Assembly (NCBI GenBank): GCA_003504855.1
Contig: DNZD01000343.1
Location: 1 to 20,213 of the forward strand
Direction of reading: 5' to 3'
DNA from: Cytophagales bacterium
GTDB lineage: Bacteria > Bacteroidota > Bacteroidia > Cytophagales > Cyclobacteriaceae
Length of the DNA stretch: 20,213 nt
Shown: one piece after another, positions 7,617 through 14,290 of the stretch
Layout of the letters: every line of letters begins with the position of its first letter
Position numbering within the stretch: position 1 is the stretch's first letter
The notes under the pieces: generated by a model
Told to the model about the DNA's origin: nothing
Database searches by the model: none
What the model saw: the letters and a program-made list of their open reading frames with translations, nothing else
Translations under genes and position numbers: made by a program

Positions 7617-8839
7617 GAACGTGGGAGAATGTCAAGCTTGCGGGCCACGGAATAAATTTTGTCAATCGCCATGGCAATTTGCTCCCGGGTATGTGTTGCC
7701 ATGAGGCTAAACCGGATGAGGGCATCTTCCTTCGCAACGGCGGGAGACGTCACCGGATTTACAAATATTCCTTCGTCCAGCAGCATCTTCGACAATTGAA
7801 ACGTTTTTACGTCATCGCGGATATAGATTGGAATAATGGGAGTACAGGATACGCCGGTGTCAAATCCCACGCGATGCAATTCATCCAGCGCAAAATGGGT
7901 GTTGGTCCACAATTGCTCAATGCGTTCAGGCTCGCGTTTAATAATGTCAAGGGCTGCTACCACACTGGCTGTTGCAGCCGGTGAAATGCTTGCGCTGAAC
8001 ATCAGGGAACGTGCATGGTGTTTCAGGTATTCGATCGTGGCAAAGTCGGAGGCAATGAATCCACCAATGGAGGCAAGCGACTTGCTGAATGTACCCATAA
8101 TCAAGTGCGTGCGATGGGTCAGACCAAAATGGGAGGCCGTACCGCGCCCGCCCTGTCCGATTACACCCAAACCATGCGCATCGTCGACCATGATGGTAGC
8201 CTTATACTTCTCAGCGAGGCGTGCGATTTCCGGGAGGTTGGCGATGTCGCCATCCATGCTGAATACGCCATCAACCACAATGAGGCGAATCCGATTGGGT
8301 TCACCCAACTGCAGCGTGCGCTCGAGCGACGCCATATTATTGTGTTCGTACTTCAGGGTTTTTGCAAGACTAAGCCGTGATCCTTCAATAATGGATGCGT
8401 GATCCAACTCATCCAGGATGAGATAATCATGACGACTCAGCAAAGCCGGGATCACTCCAATGTTCACCTGAAAACCGGTGCTGAATACCAGGGCGGCATC
8501 TTTACCTACAAAGTCAGCGAGCTTTTCTTCCAGTTCGAGGTGAATGTCCAGTGTGCCGTTGAGAAAGCGCGACCCCGCACAGCCGCAGCCATATTGGCGG
8601 ATGGCTTCCATGGAGCGCTCTTTGATCTCAGGGTGATTGGTGAGCCCGAGGTAGCTGTTGGATCCAAACATCAGCACCTTCCGGCCATTGATCATTACCT
8701 CTGTATCCTGGTCTGACTCAATGACACGGAAGTACGGATACAGACCGGCTTCCTTCAGTTCTTCGGCGCGGGTAAATTTTGAAATCCTTTCGCGGAGTAG
8801 TTCATCGGTGCAGACCGGGGTGGCTTGGTCGGTATTCAT
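7613..8839 (-). CDS. spt: Serine palmitoyltransferase (alpha-oxoamine synthase family)
   Basis: This PLP enzyme condenses serine with a fatty acyl thioester to give 3-ketosphinganine, the first step of sphingolipid synthesis. It is 408 residues from the ATG at 8839, the normal length. The PLP lysine is K253 in GTFSKSLASIGGFIAS; this TFSKS form with SxGGFI is characteristic of serine palmitoyltransferase, whereas KBL, BioF and HemA use other residues around the lysine. DDAHGLGVIG (the aspartate that pairs with the PLP nitrogen), GSNSYLGLTNHPE and GCGCAGSRFLNGT also fit. No membrane anchor is seen, as in the soluble bacterial homodimers. An in-frame TTG at 8866 was rejected as start because the extra residues are unlike the family. 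It heads the operon, and a nested inverted repeat lies 47-89 bases upstream. Confidence 0.9.
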   Translation of the reverse strand: MNTDQATPVCTDELLRERISKFTRAEELKEAGLYPYFRVIESDQDTEVMINGRKVLMFGSNSYLGLTNHPEIKERSMEAIRQYGCGCAGSRFLNGTLDIHLELEEKLADFVGKDAALVFSTGFQVNIGVIPALLSRHDYLILDELDHASIIEGSRLSLAKTLKYEHNNMASLERTLQLGEPNRIRLIVVDGVFSMDGDIANLPEIARLAEKYKATIMVDDAHGLGVIGQGGRGTASHFGLTHRTHLIMGTFSKSLASIGGFIASDFATIEYLKHHARSLMFSASISPAATASVVAALDIIKREPERIEQLWTNTHFALDELHRVGFDTGVSCTPIIPIYIRDDVKTFQLSKMLLDEGIFVNPVTSPAVAKEDALIRFSLMATHTREQIAMAIDKIYSVARKLDILPRS

Positions 8840-8885
8840 GGGCTTTGTTTTAACGGATTGGGCCAATCAGGGGGCAAATAAAATA

Positions 8886-8928
8886 CCTGTCATCAGTATT
8901 TTCATGACAAAAGTCATGATTTGACAGG
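8886..8928. promoter_or_regulatory. Nested inverted repeat upstream of spt (operator or terminator candidate)
   Basis: The outer arms CCTGTCA (8886-8892) and TGACAGG (8922-8928) are perfect complements. Inside them, TCATGAC (8902-8908), AAAA, GTCATGA (8913-8919) form a second perfect 7-bp dyad. The element sits in the 125-base gap between the methyltransferase stop and the spt start. On the minus strand it is followed by TATTTTATTTG, so it could terminate the methyltransferase transcript. The short 4-base spacing of the inner dyad equally fits a dimeric regulator site controlling the sphingolipid operon. Confidence 0.5.
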
Positions 8929-8964
8929 GGGTGGAACAGAGTTTATGGGTGCACTCGATTTCGA

Positions 8965-9858
8965 TCAACTGCGAAACCGGACAAATGTACCCATCGGCAG
9001 ATGGCGGTCGGTCCTGGACTTCAGGAAGAACTCGCCACACTCAATGTCCTTTTTCGGGAAATGCGTCTTCACCACATTCAGTCCTACGGTGGATGAAAGC
9101 CCGACAGCATACATGGACAGAATGAAAAATGACTCCTCCTCTTCCAGCAATTCACGGCTCATGCCGATCAGTTCGTTGAGTTGCTCCTGGAGGGTCCACT
9201 TCTCCCCTTCGGGTCCGCGGCCATAGGGCGGTGGATCCATGATGATGCCGCGGTAGTGGTTGCCACGCTTTGCTTCGCGCCGCACAAACTTGAAGGCATC
9301 TTCATACACCCAGCGGATATTGTTCTGGTTGTTGTTCTGCATGTTCTGATTCGCCCAGTTGAGTCCGGGCCGCGATGCATCGACGTGCGTGACATCAGCG
9401 CCCGCCATCTTAGCGACTACCGATGCCGCGCCCGTATAGGCAAAGAGGTTGAGCACGCGGGCCTGCGGTTTCTTCCATCCGCGGATCGTCTCCATGATGA
9501 AGTTCCAGTTCTCTCCCTGTTCCGGAAAAATACCGACGTGACCAAAACCCGTGAGGGCCAGGCGCAAGTCCAGTTTCCAGTCCTGATGCTGGTACATGAT
9601 GTTCCAGGCTTCCGGCATGTCTTTCAGTTTCTTCCATCCACCCTTCACTTCATCCGTAAAGCGAAACTTGTCGTTTTGTTCGCGTGTGAAGTGGGCATGG
9701 GCCTGCGACTTCCAACTGTCGGGTGAGAGTACCCGTTGCCAGATCGCCTGCGGCTCAGGTCGGATCAGGACATACTTTCCGAAGCGTTCGAGTTTCTCGC
9801 CTTCGCCCGAGTCAAGCAGTTCATAATCTTTCCAGGAGGCAGGGTGAAGGAGTTTCAT
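8965..9858 (-). CDS. Class I SAM-dependent methyltransferase, RlmI/RlmK-like (rRNA methyltransferase candidate)
   Basis: This is a 297-residue Rossmann-fold methyltransferase. SAM-binding motif I is LNLFAYTGAAS (136-146), the following acidic strand is ADVTHVDAS, and motif IV is D208-PPPYG213. The DPPxYG form and the KxxNLFAYTG-type motif I are shared with the RlmI/RlmK/COG1092 group, which modify 23S rRNA at cytosine or guanine. The N-terminal half is short and contains no recognisable PUA domain, so it is a compact member and the exact target base is unknown. It is transcribed divergently from a second RNA methyltransferase gene (SpoU family), 72 bases away, which supports an RNA-modification role. 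A -7 promoter element ends only 4 bases before the ATG. Confidence 0.85.
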   Translation of the reverse strand: MKLLHPASWKDYELLDSGEGEKLERFGKYVLIRPEPQAIWQRVLSPDSWKSQAHAHFTREQNDKFRFTDEVKGGWKKLKDMPEAWNIMYQHQDWKLDLRLALTGFGHVGIFPEQGENWNFIMETIRGWKKPQARVLNLFAYTGAASVVAKMAGADVTHVDASRPGLNWANQNMQNNNQNNIRWVYEDAFKFVRREAKRGNHYRGIIMDPPPYGRGPEGEKWTLQEQLNELIGMSRELLEEEESFFILSMYAVGLSSTVGLNVVKTHFPKKDIECGEFFLKSRTDRHLPMGTFVRFRS

Positions 9859-9862
9859 GGGG

Positions 9863-9870
9863 CAAAGATA
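9863..9870 (-). promoter_or_regulatory. -7 promoter element immediately before the methyltransferase start
   Basis: TATCTTTG on the minus strand matches TAnnTTTG exactly, and its GCAAAGATA context (plus strand) is the same as at typA. With the start codon at 9858, transcription would begin at or next to the ATG, giving a leaderless or nearly leaderless mRNA. No clear -33 TTTG is seen. Confidence 0.45.
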
Positions 9871-9913
9871 CCAGATTCAGGTTGTTCATGTAGTACTTTC
9901 GGGACCTTCCCCT

Positions 9914-9920
9914 TACCTTG
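9914..9920 (+). promoter_or_regulatory. Possible -7 element for the SpoU methyltransferase
   Basis: TACCTTG resembles TAnnTTTG with one T missing and lies 10 bases before the ATG at 9931. It would give a very short leader. The match is imperfect, so this is weak. Confidence 0.25.
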
Positions 9921-9930
9921 AACGACGAAT

Positions 9931-10731
9931 ATGAAGCCCGGCGAAGTCATTACCAGTACGCAGAATCCCAAGGTGAAGAGCCTGATGGCGCTGGAAAAGC
10001 CCCGCGAACGCCGCAAGCAGCAACTGTTTGTCGTAGAGGGCAAGAAAGAAATCAGCATGGCACTGGCGGCGGGTTATAAGATCGGCAACCTGTTCTATTG
10101 TGTCGATTTATTTCCCGAGACCTACCTGAAGCCGCTGGGCATCGACAACAAGTTTCTGGTGCCTGTCAGCAAAGAATTGTTTGACAAGATGGCCGTACGC
10201 GAAAACTCGGGTGGTGTAATTGCCGTTGCCGAAATGAAGACCCACCGGTTGGAAGACATTAAGCTGAGCAAGAATCCGCTGGTGCTTGTATTGGAATCGG
10301 TGGAGAAGCCAGGCAATCTCGGCGCGCTGTTGCGCACCGCCGATGCCGCCGGACTTGATGCCGTTATCTTATGCGATCCGCAAACCGATTTTTATAACCC
10401 CAATGTTGTTCGTTCCAGTGTGGGTTGCATTTTCACACAGCCTGTTGCAGCTGCCACTTCTGATGAGACCCTGGCATGGCTGAAGAAGAACAACATCTCC
10501 ATTTATTGCACCTACCTGCAGGCCTCTCGTCCCTATCACGAAACAGACTTCAGGCAGCCCGCGGCGATTGTGATGGGCACCGAGTCGACCGGCTTATCCG
10601 ATCAATGGGTAAAGAACTCGAAGGCGAATATTATTATTCCGATGCTTGGGCAAGTGGATTCGATGAATGTTTCGACTTCGGCTGCGGTGGTGGTGTTTGA
10701 AGCGAGGAGGCAAAGGGGGTTTGAGAAATAG
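9931..10731 (+). CDS. TrmH/SpoU-family RNA 2'-O-methyltransferase
   Basis: This is a 266-residue SPOUT-class RNA ribose methyltransferase. Residues 1-100 form the substrate-binding domain (ITSTQNPKVKSLMAL at the start, FVVEGKKEI at 33-41). The knotted SAM-binding domain follows with motif 1 EKPGNLGALLRTADAAG (E125, N129, R135), motif 2 MGTESTGLS (from M215) and motif 3 MNVSTSAAV (from M245). All three are intact, so it should be active; the RlmB/TsnR-like layout suggests rRNA as target, but the nucleotide cannot be named. It diverges from the RlmI/K-like gene across 72 bases. Its TAG stop is directly followed by a GACTTAGG-type repeat shared with 18781-18808. Confidence 0.93.
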   Translation: MKPGEVITSTQNPKVKSLMALEKPRERRKQQLFVVEGKKEISMALAAGYKIGNLFYCVDLFPETYLKPLGIDNKFLVPVSKELFDKMAVRENSGGVIAVAEMKTHRLEDIKLSKNPLVLVLESVEKPGNLGALLRTADAAGLDAVILCDPQTDFYNPNVVRSSVGCIFTQPVAAATSDETLAWLKKNNISIYCTYLQASRPYHETDFRQPAAIVMGTESTGLSDQWVKNSKANIIIPMLGQVDSMNVSTSAAVVVFEARRQRGFEK

Positions 10732-10752
10732 GACTTAGGTGTCAGGACTTGG
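10729..10752 (+). repeat. Short dispersed element (GTCAGGACTTAGG family), copy 1
   Basis: ATAGGACTTAGGTGTCAGGA starts inside the stop codon of the SpoU gene and continues as CTTGG. Its complement resembles the CCTAACCCCTAAGTCCTGAC stretch between the two PLP-enzyme genes near 18781. Confidence 0.45.
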
Positions 10753-11104
10753 AGAATTTGAGTATGGAATTTGGTTCATTCAACCGCAGATGGCCGCAAA
10801 TTGATACAAGATTCACGCCGATCTGTGCGGAACATTGTCACAGTACAGTAAACTGATCTGTGAGATTCTTTGCACAGCATCAGTGAAAATCTGCGGGAGA
10901 CTTGTCTTCAATGCAGTTTCAATCCATGATTCATTACCGCACTCTGTCGTTAATCATTCAGATTACCACCAACTTCAACAACTCTTTCACTTCATGGGGA
11001 TACCGGAATGCGCCGCGACGGCTCATCCGGTATGACAGTTATTGGTATGGACACTCTTTCATTTCCCATCCATCACTACTTACTACTTACTACTCACCTC
11101 TAAC
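10732..11104. other. Repeat-filled intergenic stretch between convergent genes
   Basis: There is no credible gene here. The stretch holds the GACTTAGG element, then CGCAGATGGCCGCAAA-type sequence (10786-10851), then copy A of the 250-nt intergenic repeat. Open frames within it have no family signal or expected start context. Confidence 0.6.
10852..11092. repeat. Two-copy intergenic element, copy A
   Basis: This aligns over its whole length with 12403-12670. Shared blocks in order are ACTGATC, ATCTGCGGGAGACT, a CTTC-ATGCAG pair, ATGATTC, TGTCGTT, GATTA-CACCAAC, TCTTTCACTT, ATGACAGTTATTGG and CTCTTTCATTT-C-CATCCAT, then a TACTACTTACTACT tail. Copy A also carries a hairpin at 11001-11032 (TACCGG/CCGGTA with a further imperfect ATGCGCC/GGCTCAT stem). 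It ends about 12 bases from the stop of the cupin gene. Confidence 0.7.
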
Positions 11105-11461
11105 CTACTTCACCTCCGTCAGCAATATGGTAACTGTCGTACTCCCAATATTCTCCACGTAGTGCAACCCCCGATAGTCCGCCCATTCCGAAGCACCGGC
11201 CATCTCTTCGGTGTCGAAAGGCTTCTCTCCTTCCGGGTAGACGCGCAGGCGACCACCCGATATCACATACGACGTCTTGGGCGGGTGGGTATGGGGATTA
11301 TCTTTTTCGCCGGGTTTTAGGGAATACTCCAACACACGCACCTTATCATTTTCCAGCAGCACCCTGACTTTATCGGGTGATGACTGTACAAAATCAACGT
11401 TTTGCTGTTTACTGCAGGAACACAAGGTGCAAACAAGCAGTAGCGTCAGGAATCGGGACAT
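11105..11461 (-). CDS. Small cupin-domain lipoprotein
   Basis: This is a 118-residue envelope protein. The N-terminus MSRFLTLLLVCTLCSC is a lipoprotein signal with the lipid cysteine at 16. The rest is a single cupin barrel: KPGEKDNPHTHPPKTSYVIS with putative metal ligands H57 and H59, then GGRLRVY, and a last strand rich in beta residues (VENIGSTTVTILLTEV). A second ATG upstream at 11473 would add four residues; the shorter start gives a more standard signal peptide. Function is unknown; such small cupins may bind metals or small ligands. The upstream gap to the membrane-anchored gene is about 50 bases. Confidence 0.75.
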   Translation of the reverse strand: MSRFLTLLLVCTLCSCSKQQNVDFVQSSPDKVRVLLENDKVRVLEYSLKPGEKDNPHTHPPKTSYVISGGRLRVYPEGEKPFDTEEMAGASEWADYRGLHYVENIGSTTVTILLTEVK

Positions 11462-11512
11462 AGGTGACAGCATTTGGAAAGTAACTTTACAAAATAATCC
11501 CGGGACTCGCGG

Positions 11513-12301
11513 TCAATGCGGATTCGCCAGATGAAACTCATTTCTCAGGAGCTTCAACAGTTCTGCATTGATACGGATGTAGGCATCAAAAGGAATCAAC
11601 CGGGTGGACTTCAGGTTATTCGTGTGATAATACCAGAACAAATTGATCAGTTCGGTACGATTGATTTTTTCGATCTGGGACAAATGGAAGGGAATATAGG
11701 CACTGCTCTGCTCGTAGGCGTCCAACTTGTTAAAGATCCCATCGGTGAATAATTGGTTCTGAAAATCATAATCCATATGCCGGATCATGATGGGTTCCAT
11801 ATATTCATGATATACCAACGCTTCCAGGGCCTGCCGCTCCTGGATATACTCAATGGAAACCAGCAGGTCGCCCACCAATTTCTGCAACTCCTTGCTTTTA
11901 AAGTACTGAACCGCGCCCGAACTCCGGAGTTGTTCGAGCACAACCGTACGGGGAGTAAAAATAACAGGAGTCCGGACGGTAGTAGCCCACAGAAAATTCA
12001 AGGACAAACTCTTGGAGGCGGAAGTAAGACTGCTGTCTTTCAGGAATTTTACCATATACTCGACGGCATGTTCCTTTTTTATCCTGCCCTGGACTTTGGC
12101 AGCAATAGCTATGGAATCATTAATAAGTTCCTCGTAGAAACTCCGGGCCAACTCACCGGCCTTTTGCTGCTCCGAATATTGGTCACGAAAGTTATCGGCC
12201 AGGAAGCCGAGAAAAACCGCCGAGAAAACCAGCACAAACTCAAAGAGGTACTTCTTCCAGACTGATAATCTTGTGGTGTTGGTGTCCGTTGGTGCAGCCA
12301 T
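11513..12301 (-). CDS. Membrane-anchored protein of unknown function
   Basis: This is a 262-residue protein with one N-terminal transmembrane helix (about residues 18-35, FEFVLVFSAVFLGFLAD). It is followed by NFRDQYSEQQKAGELARSFYEEL, a charged, helical, probably coiled-coil segment. I recognise this start as a type common in Cytophagales hypothetical proteins (helix, then a DNFR-type turn, then a helical domain), but know no function. The rest is predicted largely helical, with no catalytic motif I can identify. The short N-terminus before the helix suggests the large domain faces the periplasm, though orientation is not certain. Upstream is the repeat-filled gap and downstream the cupin lipoprotein gene. 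Confidence 0.7.
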   Translation of the reverse strand: MAAPTDTNTTRLSVWKKYLFEFVLVFSAVFLGFLADNFRDQYSEQQKAGELARSFYEELINDSIAIAAKVQGRIKKEHAVEYMVKFLKDSSLTSASKSLSLNFLWATTVRTPVIFTPRTVVLEQLRSSGAVQYFKSKELQKLVGDLLVSIEYIQERQALEALVYHEYMEPIMIRHMDYDFQNQLFTDGIFNKLDAYEQSSAYIPFHLSQIEKINRTELINLFWYYHTNNLKSTRLIPFDAYIRINAELLKLLRNEFHLANPH

Positions 12302-12664
12302 GGGAGCAATTAAAGTGATGTCAAAGATGTAATATAAGGAATAGGATTCTCCTGAATGAATACATTTCAGTTAGTGTGCCAACCATATTAAGTTTAAACC
12401 ATACTGATCGGCGAAAATCATTGCATTTGATCCGTGAACATCTGCGGGAGACTGATCTTCGATGCAGATTCAAAACATGATTCGCTACCTCACTTTGTCG
12501 TTTATTAGTCCGATTATCACCAACCAGAAGTCTTTCACTTTCAGGGGCTACCCCGACTCCGCTTAGCTCCATCGGGGCAGGCCTGTCTGGGAGTAGGCTG
12601 TCAGGCATGACAGTTATTGGCATGGGCCCTCTTTCATTTCGCATCCATAACTACTAACTACTTA
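12302..12664. other. Intergenic stretch holding repeat copy B
   Basis: There is no supported gene. The first 100 bases are AT-rich upstream sequence of the membrane-anchored gene; the rest is copy B of the two-copy element. Confidence 0.6.
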
Positions 12665-12670
12665 CTACTT
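12403..12670. repeat. Two-copy intergenic element, copy B
   Basis: This is the homologue of 10852-11092 and about 27 bases longer. The extra length lies in a central section with its own dyads (CCCCGA/TCGGGG, and CTGTCA-GGCA-TGACAG ending near 12613). It ends in an ACTACTAACTACTTACTACTT tail that contains the stop codon of the DinB-like gene (12665-12667). Confidence 0.7.
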
Positions 12671-13243
12671 CCCCCCCCCACCCGCACTGGTCAATGCCCT
12701 CCCCGCCTGCTGCACATGCCTCACCTCGTGAGCAATCAGGAACATAAATACATCACCGAGTTTCATTTTGATGATAGGTGCGATGGAGATGCCGACTTTG
12801 ACTTTGTTGAGGTCGACACGACTGGCGGCATCCAGCAGTTTTAATAATCGCTCCTGCTGTTCAATGAACTCTGCAATGACGAGGTGACTCTCCACAATCG
12901 TCTTCGGCGCGTAGTCCTGAGGGGACTTCATCCTCATCGGTAACTTGCCGTCGCTTCCCGGTTGCATGATTCGCGTGAAGTAGTTGCCCAGCCAGCCGGA
13001 GTGAAACTGCTCAGCAGGAGCAGACGGACTGGCCTTCATGGCTTTATCAATGGCCGGCAGGTAATACCTGCCATAGTTGTTGAGGTGCTGCAGGCATTCA
13101 TTGGCGCTCCACTTATCCGGGGCAGGTTTAGATGCAAACAGATCATGAGGCACCAACTGCCACTCTCCGATTACTTTGCCAAGAATGGATTCGGTTTGTT
13201 GAAATAGTGACGTGAGCAGTTGTTTCTGTTGGTAGGATGGCAT
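12665..13243 (-). CDS. DinB-like (DinB_2) metal-binding protein
   Basis: This 192-residue four-helix-bundle protein belongs to the DinB superfamily, whose members include thiol-dependent enzymes and stress-induced proteins. The histidine triad that binds a metal is visible: H53 in NECLQHLNN, and H172 and H176 in IAHEVRHVQQ. The PDKWSANECLQHL context is the classic family signature. The C-terminus SAGGGGK is encoded by a run of nine identical bases (G on the coding strand, 12671-12679), and the stop codon lies inside the tail of repeat copy B, so the natural end may have been altered. The specific reaction, if any, is unknown. A TAAATTG element lies 7 bases before the ATG. Confidence 0.85.
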   Translation of the reverse strand: MPSYQQKQLLTSLFQQTESILGKVIGEWQLVPHDLFASKPAPDKWSANECLQHLNNYGRYYLPAIDKAMKASPSAPAEQFHSGWLGNYFTRIMQPGSDGKLPMRMKSPQDYAPKTIVESHLVIAEFIEQQERLLKLLDAASRVDLNKVKVGISIAPIIKMKLGDVFMFLIAHEVRHVQQAGRALTSAGGGGK

Positions 13244-13434
13244 GACGATTCAATTTAGGTGTTTTGATGGGTTCCTTTACTCCTAACCCTGTGGGCCGCA
13301 GGAAACCACCACACAAAATTGATCTTCCACCCCGACAAAAATCTTTGTCTTGACCAAGATTTTGAATGAATGTATTCGCAAGGAAGATGTTGGAGCGCTC
13401 AAACTGCCAACAACGAAAGTACTCATGGCAGGAA

Positions 13435-13539
13435 ATGTATTTCACGCAAAGGCGCAGAGATAACCCACGCCGAGAACACAAAGAATAGACTAACTGCGAC
13501 CTCTGCGCGTATTCCTTTGCGGCTCTGCGTGAACTGCAT
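13435..13539. repeat. GC-rich imperfect inverted repeat
   Basis: The left arm ATGTATTTCACGCAAAGGCG and the complement of the right arm (ATGCAGTTCACGCAGAGCCG) agree at most positions, with an extended GCAGAG / GCAAAG section. The outer arms pair across about 55 bases of middle sequence. I recognise the ACGCAAAGGCGCAGAG type as a class of repeat seen in intergenic regions of many bacterial genomes, with no known function. The same 10-base word lies on both sides. Confidence 0.6.
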
Positions 13540-13600
13540 TCGCAGCAAAAGTTACAATGGCGCTCAAACCTCAACTCGGCTCATTTGATACTTCCACTCA

Positions 13601-13630
13601 ACCTCTCTGCGTCCTTGCGGTAAATTTCCT
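13601..13630. repeat. Partial copy of the GC-rich repeat
   Basis: CTCTCTGCGTCCTTGCGGTA followed by AATTT matches, on the complementary strand, parts of the dyad at 20085-20115 (ACCGCGG...CCAAGGCGCAGAG). It lies directly beside the stop codon of the Crp-like gene. Confidence 0.45.
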
Positions 13631-13636
13631 GAAACC

Positions 13637-14227
13637 TCACACACGTACAGAAGAAAGAAGTTTACTGAACGTTGCCGCATCGATACCAAGATACGACGCC
13701 AGGTACTTGTGCGGAATCATCCGCAACACCTGTGGACTGCGGGTGAGCAGTGTCCGGAACTTCTGCTCCGCAGAAAAACTTTGCAATTCAATCTGCCGCT
13801 CGAGGGCACCTTTGAGTGCATGACTTATCGCTACGCGGATGAAGCGCTCGAAGTTGGGATAGCGATCCATCAATGCTGCAACCTGAACATAACCGGCGCG
13901 CAAGTAACTGCTCTGGGTGAGCGTTTCGAGGTAATAGTGCGAAGGGGTTTGGGTCAAGAACGAATCAGCGACACCAGAAAAAGAATAGGGATAGGTAAAG
14001 ACGAGGGTGGATTCTTTGTCATCATGGCTCAGGTAGTAAGCACGCTGAACGCCCTCAGTGATAAAGTACAGGTGTCGTTCCACTTCACCGGGTGATGTGA
14101 GGATGGTCTTGCGACGCTTACTATCTTCTTCAAAGATGGAGGCAAAGGCAGACCACTCATCATCGGACAAAGTATGTATGGAGAAGGTGAAGTTCCTGAG
14201 TTGTTGGAGGGAGAATTGGATATCCAT
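13637..14227 (-). CDS. Crp/Fnr-family transcriptional regulator
   Basis: This is a 196-residue regulator. The N-terminal cyclic-nucleotide-binding-like barrel is seen in EGVQRAYYLSHDDKESTLVFTYP, where FITEGVQR is the usual jelly-roll turn; the phosphate-binding arginine/glutamate cassette of true CRP is not evident. The C-terminal winged helix-turn-helix includes IPHKYLASYLGIDAATFSKLLS, the recognition-helix region typical of Bacteroidota Crp-like regulators. Effector and targets are unknown. The ATG at 14227 is preferred over a GTG two codons earlier. It lies 37 bases downstream of the sugar dehydrogenase gene on the same strand, so they may be co-transcribed, or the regulator may have its own promoter in the AATTGG-rich gap. 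Confidence 0.85.
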   Translation of the reverse strand: MDIQFSLQQLRNFTFSIHTLSDDEWSAFASIFEEDSKRRKTILTSPGEVERHLYFITEGVQRAYYLSHDDKESTLVFTYPYSFSGVADSFLTQTPSHYYLETLTQSSYLRAGYVQVAALMDRYPNFERFIRVAISHALKGALERQIELQSFSAEQKFRTLLTRSPQVLRMIPHKYLASYLGIDAATFSKLLSSVRV

Positions 14228-14290
14228 CTGCACAAATTCGATAATTGGTCAATCGAACAATTGGCTAATTGTCAAATTGGTTCACCTTCA
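14228..14290. repeat. AATTG-rich short repeat between dehydrogenase and regulator genes
   Basis: AATTGG, CAATTGG, CTAATTG and CAAATTGG occur within about 45 bases, including the near-palindrome CAATTGGCTAATTG. The last four codons of the dehydrogenase (Gln-Phe-Asp-Asn) and its TAG are made of this sequence. Confidence 0.4.

Larger units (their letters stand above)
13244..13636. other. Non-coding stretch with dyad repeats
   Basis: No gene is supported. The stretch contains the large imperfect dyad at 13435-13539, a related fragment at 13601-13630, and a 10-base direct repeat GCGCTCAAAC at 13395-13404 and 13560-13569 flanking the dyad. Confidence 0.6.

Noticed and set aside
7613..8839. Identification as 2-amino-3-ketobutyrate CoA ligase or BioF
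   Set aside because: The PLP-lysine neighbourhood TFSKSLASIGGF and the adjacent acyltransferase and reductase fit serine palmitoyltransferase better.
9181..9726. Plus-strand open frame opposite the RlmI/K-like gene
   Set aside because: It is antisense to the methyltransferase with DPPPYG and LNLFAYTG motifs; no start context or family signal.
11070..11092. TACTACTTACT tail as a CRISPR or tandem array
   Set aside because: It is a short degenerate microsatellite with no spacers and no cas genes nearby.
10835..11162. Short open frames in the intergenic element copy A
   Set aside because: They are not preserved in copy B and cross the repeat tail; likely chance.
13370..13588. Open frames through the large dyad
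   Set aside because: The sequence is palindromic repeat DNA, and similar frames on both strands follow from that.
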